NCBI GenBank assembly: GCA_037126765.1
Contig: JBBCBC010000027.1
Span: 9,758,406-9,822,405, forward strand
Direction: 5' to 3'
From: Stenogyne calaminthoides
Lineage: Eukaryota; Streptophyta; Magnoliopsida; Lamiales; Lamiaceae
Length of the DNA stretch: 64,000 nt
A program made the position numbers and the translations under genes. Positions 1-10,679 of this stretch are shown piece after piece. Numbering within the stretch: the first letter of the stretch is position 1; every line of letters begins with the position of its first letter. The notes below the pieces were generated by a model that was not told the origin of the DNA, searched no databases, and saw nothing but the letters and a program-made list of their open reading frames with translations.

Positions 1-480
1 GGAATTTATTTGACCTTTATCCTAGAGGCTAATGTTTTTACTGAATTAAGTTTAGATCGTATCTAGACTGTTCAGATAAAAAGGTCATTGAAGAACATAT
101 TTCAATTGAATAAAATTAAGGGATAAAACCGATAAACATATCTTGTTGTTTATTGAGGGTCATTAGTCTGAGAGCAAGGTCGAGCAAATGATACATTTAA
201 TTAGAAAAGTCAAAATACAAGGGATGAATGAACTGTGAATTGGAAGTCTTTTATCTTTTGAATTCGATTATTTGTTATTTCTGCGATATTTTAATTATTT
301 AGTAATTCTCATAATATCCAAAACCCCCCTTTTTGTCTGCCTCTTTAAATTCATACAAATAACATAATAATTATTTTCTACGTTCCCTGTGGATCGACCA
401 TTTACTTGTCCTACTACATTCTAGTGTATTGATTAAGGTAATTAATTTATTTTTGGGTGTGGATAATGACAAAGACACCA
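1..480 (+). repeat. G1 5' LTR, 3' portion
   Basis: This stretch is nearly identical to the end of the 3' LTR at about 25155-25620. It ends in GACACCA directly before the primer-binding site. The start of this LTR lies upstream of the window. Confidence 0.85.
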
Positions 481-485
481 AATTT

Positions 486-504
486 TGGCGCCCGTTCTTG
501 GGGA
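486..504 (+). other. G1 primer-binding site
   Basis: TGGCGCCCGTTCTTGGGGA lies five bases after the LTR end. It resembles the TGGCGCCGTTGCCGGGGA site, matching a tRNA 3' end, that is usual in Athila/Tat-type plant gypsy elements. Confidence 0.7.
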
Positions 505-630
505 CTATTGAAATTAATTTCAATGAAGCCCATTTTGTTCTTTTTTTTTTTTGTTCTTTTTTTTTTTTGTTCGATGTCACGCGTTTCTGTCTCTTTATTA
601 GGTGCCTCATAGGCTAAGTTACTCACATTT

Positions 631-1247
631 ATGGGGAGTTCTGAGCTATCAATGGAGGAAATGCTCAAACTACTTACTTTCAACCAAGGGTGCAGAAGTC
701 AAAAATCGGTAGGCGGGCGGATTGTGGATGCCTAGCGCCTAGCGCCTAGTCGCCGCCTAGGCGGTCCCATTTTTTTTTTAAATTGCAAAATGAATTAACA
801 TAAATCCACCTAAATCCGCCTAGGCGCCGCCTAGCAGCCAAAATGATTTTTCTCGCCAATTTTGACAAAATCGAGGCGGCCGGCGGCCGCCTAGGCCGAG
901 TTCTGCAACCATGATTTCAACACTCTACAACTCCAGAAGAGTGTTTACGAAACTAGCCAGAGCATGAAGCAACTTCAACATGACACTAACTCGAGGTTCA
1001 AGGACTTGTAGATGCAAATAAGCCAACTAGCCACCTATGTTGGCCGAGTCGAGGCTCAAATCAGGAAAAAATTATCATTCCAGCCTGAAATTAATCCAAG
1101 AGACGGGAGTGTTGTCACGTTGAGGGACGGAAAATAGTAGGAAGATATCAAGAAGCTTGTCCCTTCGGCTGCTACGGATGAAAAAGGAGAAAAAGTCCCT
1201 GGACAGCTGTTACTGACCCCCCAGTGTGAAACTTTCTGCAATACCGG
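631..1247 (+). pseudogene. G1 gag, 5'-side fragment, interrupted by a MITE
   Basis: Starting at ATG 631 the frame reads MGSSELSMEEMLKLLTFN. After the MITE (685-913) and its target duplication, the same frame continues through a coiled, Gln-rich stretch (KSVYETSQSMKQLQ) to QISQLATYVGRVEAQ and INPRDGSVVTLRDGK. These are the linker motifs typical of Athila-type gag (QLAT and NPR..VTLR-GKEL). Nonsense codons at 1009-1011 and 1135-1137 show decay. The reading stops at the left end of G2 (1248); the next gag piece lies beyond G2 at 10381. The family is recognised from these motifs only, since the N-terminal capsid part is not seen. Confidence 0.65.
685..913. mobile_element. hAT-like MITE inside G1 gag
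   Basis: This 229-bp unit has imperfect 15-bp inverted ends (CAAGGGTGCAGAAGT and, on the complement, CATGGTTGCAGAACT; 12 of 15 match). It is flanked by 8-bp duplications, CTTTCAAC (677-684) and ATTTCAAC (914-921). The inside is full of GCCTAGGCG palindromes and has no ORF. The 8-bp duplication and C-A starting ends fit the hAT superfamily. Confidence 0.75.
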
Positions 1248-2288
1248 TGTAAGCACACAAAATTTGCACCCAATTAAATGGTGACACGTGTACAAATTAC
1301 ATATTAATATCAAATAAAAATATTTATTTATTTATTTATTTATTTGGAATTTACTAAATTAATTCTCAAATTTAAATAATTAAATAACTGATATTTAATA
1401 TATACACGGTACAAGTCAGTCAAATTTTACGAGCATTTAAATACTTGCATGTGGCGAATCGGACTGATATTTGGTAATAAATAGAAGGAAATTAATGACA
1501 AATCAGTCAAATTAATGATTTGAGTTAATTATGTCAATTAAATCATTCCGACCAACCAGAGGCCGCCACGTGACACCTCAATTAAGGAAGGTTTGTCACC
1601 CCCCATCCTATAAATAGGGGTCCAAACTCTTCATTTCAAGCATCAATATTACACACGATTCAGACGAGCAAGACGAGAAAAGTCCAGAACTCCCTGCAAT
1701 CGTTCTTGAAGATTCAAAACAACTTCAAAGGTGTTCTTCGTGCAAAGCATCCAGAAATAACTTTCGATCAGAGATCAAGACTCGAAGTCCCTCCGATCAG
1801 ACGTTTCTTCAAAGGCGAACTTTGAAGATTTGAAGAAGTTCTTCACCAGCTTCAAGGCATTCTTAACGAAACCGTCGAAAACGACTCCAAATCCAAGATC
1901 AAGGTGCTGAGCCCCTCCGATTCGGCGTTTCCCCGAAGACGTTCTTCGTTCAACCCCTTGAAGATTCGAAGTTCTTCATCAAGCACTTGAAGGTTCAAAG
2001 ATCGTTCTTTATCAAATTCGAGGGCATTCATCCATAAAATCTTCAAAAGCCGCGTTCGATTCAAAACAAGACGTCAAGTCCTTGAATTAACGTTTCATAT
2101 CCCCTACTTCAACCCAGACAAGATTAAGGCGAGGACCGTTACAAAAGTCGTCTGAGTCAAGGTCAAAGTCAAAGAAGAGGAGAATTCAGAGGAACAAATT
2201 AGAGATTGAACCCATTATATTCATTCAAGAAATTAAGTTGTAAATCACTTTTACTTGTTTTATTCAATTCACAAAATTTATACTTACA
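1248..2288 (+). repeat. G2 5' LTR
   Basis: This 1041-bp repeat begins TGTAAGCAC and ends TACTTACA. It contains a TTTA microsatellite near 1320 that is longer than in the other LTR. CCTATAAATAGGGG (about 1608-1621) is a good TATA box, followed some 30 bp on by a likely transcript start. Confidence 0.85.
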
Positions 2289-2290
2289 AA

Positions 2291-2310
2291 TTGGCACGTC
2301 CAGTGGGACT
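2291..2310 (+). other. G2 primer-binding site
   Basis: TTGGCACGTCCAGTGGGACT lies two bases after the LTR end, the position expected for a tRNA primer site in this plant gypsy group. The tRNA itself is not identified here. Confidence 0.55.
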
Positions 2311-2361
2311 GCTCTACCTCTCATCTCTTCTCTTTCAAAGAAAAACTTCAAGATCATCAAC

Positions 2362-4443
2362 ATGTCTTCTCGTAGGATCTTCTACATCAAGTTCGGTCCT
2401 TCTGACACTGAAGAAGCCAATGTTGTTACTCAAAGCATGTCCAGAAGATTGAGTTTTGGGACATCTTCAGGAGCTAATCCTTCGGTTGGAACTACAACAA
2501 ACATGCCTCGTCCAACTGATGACAGTGATGAAGACAACTCAAGGGACTCCACTCCTCGATCCTTGTCAAGATCTTCTTCAAACTCAAGCACAACTTCTGT
2601 CATGATGACGGGTGCTACTACTATTGAAGAACAACTTGTCAACTTGACCAAGGTCATTAAAGGACTTGCAACGAAAGTCCAGAATCAGGATTCCCAGATA
2701 GCTCTCTTGATGAACAGGGGAAATGGTGGCGAGGCAAGCCACACAAAACAAAAGCAGGTTGATGAGCAAGAAAATGATGGAAATTCAACCAAACATCAGG
2801 CTGAAGAAACTGAGCATGCAGAGAAGGAAAAACTGATTTCTTCTGATAGAGTCATCTTGGGAACTGTAAAAAGAAGATACGACGAAGGTTCCAAGTCATC
2901 CTTCTCCTACACCAAGTCGTACACTAAGAGGATTGATAGCTTGAAGATGCCAGCATGATACCAACCTCCAAAGTTCCAACAGTTTGATGGCAAAGGAAAT
3001 CTGAAGCAGCACTTGGCTCACTTTGTTGAAACATGCAACAATGCAGGGACTTATAGCGATCACTTAGCATAACAATTCATACGATCCTTGAAGGAAAATG
3101 CCTTCGATTGGTACATCAACTTGGAAGCCAACTCAATCGATAACTAGGATCAAATGGAGCAAGAATTCTTGAATCGCTTCTACAGCACTCAGAGAATTGT
3201 TAGCATGATCGAGTTGGCTAACACTCGCCAGTGGAAAGTGGAGCTCGTGATTGATTATATTAATCGATGGAGGAAACTAAGCTTGAACTGCAAAGATCGG
3301 CTATCTGAAATTTATGCAATCGAAATGTACATCCAGGGCATGCAATGGGGTCTCCGTTACATTCTTCAAGGCATACGACCTATGACCTTTGAAGAATTAA
3401 CTACAAGAGCTCATGACATGGAGCTCAGCATGACTGCAACTGGAGCTGATGGACCGCCAATTCAGGAACCTCGAAGGTTCGAAGACAATCAGGAGGTCAA
3501 GAAAGAGGGCAGATACTTTGTCAAGACTCCAAATAGAGAATCCATGCAAACAAATACAAGGAATACTACGTATCAAAAAGGGTGTGAAGATCGAGCTGAC
3601 AAGGGAAAAAATGTTGCCCAAGAAGGGGGACAAAGAGGAAGAACCTTGAAAGAAATGCAGCAAAGGGAATATCCGTTCTTAAATTCCGATGTTGCGGGGA
3701 TATTCGATGACTTGATAGAGAAAAAGCTCATCGACTTGCCAGAAGTGACGCGACCGGAAGAAGCTGGACGTGTCAATGATCCGAAGTACTGCAAGTATCA
3801 CAGACTCGTGGGTCATCCAATTCAAGATTGCTTTATCTTCAAAGATAAAGTTATGCAGTTGGTCGAGCAAGAAACAATTATCTTGGAAGATGAGTCAGAG
3901 GCGAATTTGGTCACTATTGAAGATGATGATGACGGTTATGAAAAAAATTCGTGTCATATGGCAAATGCAAATCATATCTCTGAAGGAGAAGTCTCGTCAA
4001 CGAAAGATGTATTCGAGGAGAGTGATAGGAAAGTGAAACATGCCTCCATCTTTGAAAGATTAGGGCCATACAAAGGAGAAAGTAGTAGAAAGCCAAGATC
4101 TGTCTTCGACAGATTGGGTCCTAAAAGAAGTGATCGTCGAACGGTGCGAATCGTCAAGCCTTTAAACTCCAATAAAATTCAAAGCCTTTATCCATCTCGA
4201 ATGAAACAAAGAGATACTTTGATCGTATCATGCGGGGAAATTTTGAAGGCAAAAGTGCGAACAACTATTCAAACTAAGGGCGATCAAGACGATGATAGAG
4301 AGAGTGTGGCTTCATCAAAATTCGACGATGGAGTGGTGACTGCGAATCACATCACCATATCAGAAGATTCTCCTCCAAAAATTGAGGATGACTTGAGGAT
4401 TTTTCCCATAAATGGGATGTTCTTGAAACGCTACTATGCGTAA
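2362..4443 (+). pseudogene. G2 gag joined to a pol C-terminal tail, three in-frame stops
   Basis: One frame of 694 codons runs from ATG 2362 (MSSRRIFY) to TAA 4441-4443, broken by stops at 2956-2958, 3070-3072 and 3145-3147. The middle holds the plant retrotransposon gag domain: YQPPKFQQFDGKGNLKQH, then NAFDWYINLEA, EQEFLNRFYSTQR and the SLNCKDRLSE / EELTTRAHDMELS motifs. A zinc-finger-like CKYHRLVGHPIQDC lies near residues 477-490. The frame ends in LRIFPINGMFLKRYYA, which resembles the last residues of gypsy pol polyproteins (GPINGKFLKRYY) and not a gag end. No protease, RT, RNase H or integrase lies between. I infer an internal deletion that fused gag to the pol terminus. The first two stops look like single changes of Gly and Lys codons and the third of a Trp codon. 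Confidence 0.8.
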
Positions 4444-4485
4444 ATCGGTCAAGTAAGAAGACCGCTCCATGACGCACGAGCCTAA

Positions 4486-4690
4486 ACTGCATGTCACTCC
4501 TGGTCCGCATGAGTATAAACTGTGTACGACACCCACCAAAAGTAAATACATATGGTTAAACTGTTAACATGCCTCACTAAAGATATTTAGTGGTTAAATA
4601 TCAAATACTCTACTTTGTCTACAGTGGTTAAAGAATAGTCACTCCTGTCCCGCATGAGTATAAACTGTGCACGGCACCCCCCTCAAATCA
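4486..4690 (+). repeat. Direct repeat downstream of the G2 gag frame
   Basis: A motif of about 45 bp (CACTCCTGGTCCGCATGAGT, then ATAAACTGTG and a CGGCACCC-like end) occurs at about 4494-4538 and again at about 4638-4682. Such repeated, GCATGAG-rich segments are usual just after pol in this gypsy group, which supports the idea that everything between gag and this spacer was lost. Confidence 0.6.
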
Positions 4691-6710
4691 AATTATGTCT
4701 CAATTGAACTACGTCATGACTTGATCATCTTTAAAGAGGTACGTAGGCAGCTTAAAAATTCTCTAAGTTCAGCCGCGATTCAATTATCTTATCTAAGTTC
4801 ATAAATTTAATAAGTGATTGAAATGGAAAAACAGCATACAAGATAGAAGACAAAAACGATAAATTTTATTGATATATATATCATGAAGATGGTTACATAA
4901 GGCGAAAGAAGATAAGCGAAATCCTAAACAAACTAAACAAGAGGCTACAACTCTTTATTTGTTTCTAATGCCCACTATAACATCTTCAAGTCTTTGGTTG
5001 CAATGATTGCTCTCAACAACTGAATGATTCCTCTGCTTAAAGTCGGTGCTCGTCATTCAAGATTATTAGGTGTCATATCCCGAAAGATGTCCTGAAATTC
5101 TTGAAAAGAAGCATGATAATATTCCAACCCAACGAGGAAAAGAAAGCTGCGAAAAAAATTTGAAGTTAAAGGTGGACAAAGAAAATGATGTGAAATATAA
5201 AGGGGGCAAGCAGGCGTGAAGTTGATTAATTGCTAGTTTATTTTTATTGCCCTCTAAATTTAGTAATTGGACATTAGCTGGGCTCTCATTAATATACGAA
5301 GGCAACTGCAAAATGATTGGAAATTTATAGTCCAAATAATAACACATCACACAAAAGGCCCAAGTTCTTGTCTTGTTGCCCACTGGGTAAGAAACCCACC
5401 TAATAAATAAAATAAAAAATAAAAAAACATTTAATACTATTCATTGATCTCTCCCCTTAATTTATTCTCTTAACTAACTATTCTCGAATTCTCCCCCAAT
5501 TTAAAAAGCAATAAATAATGTTGAATCAAAATTATTTAATCACCGAAAAAAGGGTCCCCAACCTTACAAAGCCACACCCTCCAAAAATTAACATTACACA
5601 CAATAATTTAGTGGCCTTTTTACTTAGGGCTAGAAATAGACAAATGGATTCTGTTCAATAAAACTAATTAGGTATATTAATGAACTGAAAATTACCTTAT
5701 TCTTCCTTATTTAAGGATTAACTTATGAATAAATACGTATTTATTATATTGTTTAGTTTTATAAAATAATTATAAATTATTATAGAGTCATTTAAAAATA
5801 ATATTTGGTTTAAAATATTTAAATTTTAAATAACGACCCTTCAAATGCATAACAATGATAATACATATTCACCTCAGTGATATTTTTTAAAAAAATAATA
5901 ATCATGTAACTTAAGTTGATAGATGTTTTTTCCAATAAAACATATTCCTATGGTCCAAGTTCATGTGAGTTATCTTCTTTAAAGTATTATCATTTAGAAC
6001 ATAAAATGTTACTGTTTAGCATGTGAAGTTTCACGTGTTAATTATTTTGAGAAAAAACAACACACACAATCAAGCATTTTTAAAATTGTGATACTTTATC
6101 CCGTAAAAATAAAAAAGGTGATACTTTATATATATGTTAAAAGACGATATTTTGTATGTTAAAATGTGATACTTGAAAAAGAGAGTTCACGTGGATACGA
6201 GTTCATATGAGACTTACTCATTAAAACATGATGATTAAAAAAAATAAAAATTTGAGAAATTGACACATGATAAAATGGAAAAGAGAACATCGCATACATG
6301 TCAAAAAATCAACTTTTCAATAAGTTTATATATAGTCGTATAGATGACTCTATCACACTAGGATAAATCATACAGATCACGAGCTAAATAATTCACTTTG
6401 AACGAACTAAGAACCTAACCTTAACCTTGGTGGGCTTGAGCTAAAAGAACCATTAATAGATTAATAGACTTTTGAATAAAGAATTTATAAAATTAAATTA
6501 AAATATAAAATATAAAACTTATAATATAGTATGCTGTAACTTAAATTCATCATATGAAATTAAGAGGACATAATAATATATTCACTAGTTGCTAATTAAA
6601 TCCAATCACATCAACCGTATATTTTTTTTAAAAAAAATTCAAGCATTAATGAAGAGATAACAATATGTGAATATATTATTCAACATTTTTATTCATATTT
6701 ATCTATCATA
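4691..6710 (+). other. Non-coding G2 interior, no gene seen
   Basis: The first part contains GAGGTACGTAGGCAG (about 4736-4750), a phrase common in the 3' spacer of plant gypsy elements. From about 5400 the DNA is very AT-rich with scattered stops in all frames. I see no gene. Part of it may be ordinary intergenic DNA gained by insertion or recombination. Confidence 0.4.
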
Positions 6711-7293
6711 CGTCGTTTCGTGTCATGCGTCAGGTACGTGCACCCATTTCTCTGGCGGAAATACTGACTTTGTTAATAATAATAATTTATATATATTTTT
6801 ACAGACAAATACAATTTTTTAGTTTTCATGTCACTAATTCAACTAAAAACTAAATCTATAATTATTAATTAAAAGAAAAAACCCCCAAAACGTTTCCTTC
6901 CCCAAAATCGTGTTCCACCAGCCCATTCACCAATCTCGTCTTCTTCCCCAAATTTCTTTCAAGTTACAGAAAAAATCCTAACTTTTCCAAAAGCAAAAAT
7001 CTCACGATTGAATCTCTGACGCTAGCATCTTATCTCTCGTGAGCTTCCACCATGGTTGGGGAGACGAAAATTCTCTCCGTCGACTACAACATCAAATTTG
7101 ATTCTCTGCTTGCGAATTTGATCTCTTTCAGCGAGAGTGATAATATTTCTTTTACATATTAGTTTTTTAGTTGAATTAGTGACGTGGAAATAAAAAAAAA
7201 TATTTGTCTTTGAAAATAAATATAAATTATTATTATTTACACAATCGTCAATTCCGCCAGAGAAACGTGCCCGATGCATGACACGAAACGACG
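6711..7293. mobile_element. Foldback/MITE-like element with ~140-bp inverted arms
   Basis: The left arm (6711-6852) and right arm (7163-7293) are reverse complements with few differences. The outer ends are CGTCGTTTCGTGTCATGC and its complement. The middle (6853-7162) is a short, more GC-rich segment. A minus-strand ORF (7022-7411) crosses the right arm and leaves the element, so it is not taken as a gene. No clear target duplication was found, so the superfamily is open. Confidence 0.6.
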
Positions 7294-7805
7294 TCGTTTC
7301 ATGTCGTTCGGAGTCTCCGACAAATTTTGGGTGCACAATTCGAAAAAAATTAAAACTAATTGCGTTAGTCAAACTTACTTGAGACCATTTCAAAAAAGGT
7401 GATCCAATCATTTTGAATTTAATCCCTCTTCCAACTCATTACATCTGAAATATGTATACTATATAAGAAACAATAGAGTTAAATTTCATATAATTACGCT
7501 ATTAAATTTAAAATATTAGACATTGTAGGAATACAATGCTAATGTGTGTATATGAGAAACTCATTTTCTTTATATTGTCCGAGAAGTGGCTCAATAATAT
7601 TTAATCACACTGTATGAGAAGAATGTTCATATTAATTTTAGAAAATCAAATAAATATTTTGCAACCAAATACCAGTGTGTTATTTACTTTATTAATTAAT
7701 ATTGGGAACTTTATTATATCTCCCACCTCTTTAATTAGCCTCACGGAATTCCATGTATTGTTGAAGCTTCTTAAATAAATTTAATGCTATTTAATTAAGT
7801 GGGTT

Positions 7806-8730
7806 GTGGGTAACTTGGGTTTTTTTCCAAATTTTACCCCCGAAATCACGCGGAACCCACGTCTTTCTCCAAATGTGAAACGCTTGTCAACAAAATCTAG
7901 CCTCCAAATACGCCGTTACCTCTTCTTCCTTCCCAGAAATCGGCCGCCGTTCGAAGCCGCATACACCCAGTTCTGGTTTCGTGATGCCGCCTCTGTCTTG
8001 AGTCTCAACAGCGCTGATCCAGAAATCCACACAGTCGCTGCTCCGCCGAAAATCCCGCACCGCCAACGCCGAAACACGGGCCGCGTCCCAAGAAATCGGC
8101 CGAGGCACCGCTGTTTCCGCCGGAAATCCCGTCATTCCGATCGATGCGCAAAGCCGTCGGACTCAAGCCATGTCTGGTCACAAATCGCGAGCCGTCAATC
8201 ACCCAACATCGCCGTCTCTGCCCAATGTCAGAAATTGACGCTGCCGTTGCATTCTGCAACTCCACTGCAAGTTGTTGAAGCCCGCCAGGCCACAAATCTG
8301 TCGTTATTGCTCAATGCAAATCGATGTTGCATAGAAGCCGCATCAATCCAGAAACTCTGCCGCCCGACGTTAAAAATCCGCCATGGAAATCTGATGCTAC
8401 ACGATCTGTCCCAACAACTCCAGACGTTGCAGCCCATCTCCAGAGCGGCCAGAAATCTGATGCACTATTGGCACATTTGCCCAGAAAGCCACCGCCGAAG
8501 AAGCCCGAAACCGTGTCAAGCAGCCGCTGAGGTAGAAGGTCACCATAGCTTTATTCGAGCCTGTAGCACCATCACGTCGAATCTGTAAACTGACATCTCG
8601 TTGTTGCGCCGCTGGTCCCCAATCACGGAAATCGCCATCTACGCGTTTGCACCTCGCGCCCCATCGATCGAGACCGACATACACAGGAACTCTAAACCGT
8701 CGCCGTCTGAGCCTCTGCTACTCTCTGCCA
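7806..8730. other. GC-rich segment of unknown origin inside G2
   Basis: An abrupt GC-rich block (about 7840-8720) sits in AT-rich DNA. It keeps long frames open on both strands (plus 7806-8588, 260 codons; minus 8397-8684 and others), which is what chance gives in GC-rich DNA. A phrase like CCAGAAATCTG recurs many times. On the minus strand a CACTATAAAAGGGG box lies at about 8765-8778, suitable as a promoter reading into the block. No protein family is recognised. It may be captured host DNA or a low-complexity retroelement interior. Confidence 0.3.
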
Positions 8731-9200
8731 GCTTCTTGTGAGTTAAATGAACAACACAAGAACCCCTTTTATAGTGCAAGTTAGGGATGAATTAGAGAAG
8801 AATGAGAGATTTCAGGCATAATTAAAGGCAGATGTGTCGCGATTAATTGCATTGTGTTGAAAAATCAGAGGATGGCATGATCGTATGCGCTGGAATCGCA
8901 AGAAATCTGCTAACAAAATGTGCAATTACGCCAGAAATCTGCTTTTTAGAAAATGAATGTCTAAATGGGCCAAACTAAAAGAAAATATGGTGGTGGACTT
9001 TCATTCATAGGGCCTGAGCAAATAAAATAAATATTTTGGGCTTTTGAAAAAGAAATGTTATTGGACCTGCTAAATAATTAGTCCAAATTAAAATTTGATT
9101 GGGCTAAAACTCAATTAAAAATAATTTTGATTTTAACTCAAATAAATTTTGTTCAGTTCTTCAAATGTAAATGAAGAAATTGAAATAAACTTCGTACTAC

Positions 9201-9378
9201 ATTCACTTCAAGTCTATAAATGACAGTGTATAATTTCATGATCCATTCACTTTAAGTCACAAAATGACCGTGAATAATTTCATGATCCGTTCACTTCAAG
9301 TCTCAAAATGACCGTGAATAAATTTCATACTTCATTCACTTCAAATCGAAAAATAACCATGAATAAAATTTGCACCTA
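9201..9378 (+). repeat. Tandem repeat, ~44 bp x 4, running into the G2 3' LTR
   Basis: Units start at about 9201, 9245, 9289 and 9334, each opening with ATTCACTTCAAGTC or close to it and ending TGAATAA-TTTCAT. The last unit merges with the first bases of the 3' LTR, whose expected TGTAAGCAC start is missing. Confidence 0.7.
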
Positions 9379-10380
9379 ATTAAATGGTGACACGTGTACA
9401 AATTACATATTAATATCAAGTAAAAATATTTATTTATTTATTTGGAATTTACTAAATTAATTCTCCAAATTAAATAATTAAATAACTGATATTTAATATA
9501 TACACGGTACAAGTCAGTCAAATTTTACGAGCATTTAAATACTCGCATGTGGCGAATCGGACTGATATTTGGTCATAAATAGAAGGAAATTAATGACAAA
9601 TCAGTCAAATTAATGATTTGAGTTAATTATGCCAATTAAATCCTTCCGATCAACTAGAGACCGCGTGACACCTCAATAAAGGAAGGTTTGTCACCCCCCA
9701 TCCTATAAATAGGGGTCCAAACTCTTCATTTCATGCATCAACATTACAGACGATTCAGACGAGCAAGAGAAAAGTCCAGAACTCCCTGCAATCGTTCTTG
9801 AAGATTCAAAACAACTTCAAAGGTGTTCTTCATGCAAAGCATCCAGAAATAACTTTCGATCAAAGATCAAGGCTCAAAGTCCCTTCGATCAGACGTTTCT
9901 TCAAAGGCGAACTTTGAAGATTTGAAGAAGTTCTTCACCAACTTCAAGGCATTCTTAACGAAACTGTCCAGAAACAACTCCAAAATCCGAGATCAAGGTG
10001 TTGAGCCCCTCCGATTCGGCGTTTCCCCGAAGACGTTCTTCGTTCAGCCCCTTGAAGATTCGAAGTTCTTCATCAAGCACTTGAAGATTCAAAGATCGTT
10101 CTTCATCAAATTCGAGGGCATTCATCCGAAAATCTTCAAAAGTCGCGTTCGATTCAAACGAGACGTCAAGTCCTTGAATTAACATTTCATATCCCCTACT
10201 TCAACCCAGACAAGATTAAGGCGAGGACCGTTACAAAAGTCGTCTGAGTCAAGGTCAAAGTCAAAGAAGAAGAGAATTCAGAGGAACAAATTAGAGATTG
10301 AACCCATTATATTCATTCAAGAAATTAAGTTGTAAATCACTTTTTCGTGTTTTATTCAATTCATGAAATTTGTACTTACA
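9363..10380 (+). repeat. G2 3' LTR
   Basis: This is a close copy of 1257-2288. It ends TACTTACA at 10380 and is followed by the target duplication ACCGG. The first ten or so LTR bases are replaced by the end of a tandem array. The TATA box CCTATAAATAGGGG is kept (about 9701-9714). Confidence 0.85.
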
Positions 10381-10633
10381 ACCGGATGAAAAACACGTTG
10401 GTAAATTAATTCCTAGAATTATTGATACTAATGTGATACATTTTTCTTCCAGGTTTGAACGAGCACTGAAGGTGGATAAGGAGAAACAAATCCTCGATAT
10501 TTTCCATAAGGTGGAAATTAACATTCCAATACTTGATGTTTTGGCTCAGATTCTTAGATACGCAAACTTCCTCGAGGATTTGTGCACTAACAAGCGTAGG
10601 CTCAAAGGGAATGAAAAAATCTTGATGGGATAA
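10381..10633 (+). pseudogene. G1 gag, 3'-side fragment
   Basis: The frame from the G2 junction reads SSRFERALKVDKEKQILDIF, then HKVEINIPILDVLAQILRYANFLEDLCTNKRRLKGNEK. This matches the conserved Athila gag segment (KVEVNIPLLDAIKQVPKYAKFLKELCTNKRKL type). It closes with TAA at 10631-10633. Some 45 bp later comes element A, and beyond A only the 3' spacer of G1. The usual protease and pol are absent. Confidence 0.7.
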
Positions 10634-10679
10634 AGTATTGTTCGTCACCATAGATAACCATTTAATCAAAGGGATTACT

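Larger units (their letters stand above)
1248..10380 (+). mobile_element. G2: non-autonomous gypsy retrotransposon with gag but no pol, inserted in G1
   Basis: LTRs lie at 1248-2288 and about 9363-10380. The ends are TGTAAG...CTTACA, and a perfect 5-bp duplication ACCGG flanks the unit (1243-1247 and 10381-10385). Inside are a primer-binding site, a gag frame with three stops (2362-4443), repeats typical of the region downstream of pol, and about 4.9 kb of mostly non-coding DNA. No RT, RNase H or integrase motif is found. This makes it a gag-bearing deletion derivative (LARD or TR-GAG type) that would need enzymes from a relative. Confidence 0.85.

Noticed and set aside
371..683. Lys-rich short ORFs on the minus strand
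   Set aside because: They arise from the poly-T stretches between the G1 LTR and gag; no conservation or motif.
7022..7411. 129-codon minus-strand ORF
   Set aside because: It crosses the border of an inverted-repeat element and shows no domain.
7806..8588. 260-codon plus-strand ORF
   Set aside because: Long frames are open on both strands of this GC-rich block and no domain is recognised. It is kept as a region, not as a gene.
9201..9378. CRISPR-like repeat array
   Set aside because: Units are direct tandem copies without unique spacers, in plant nuclear DNA.
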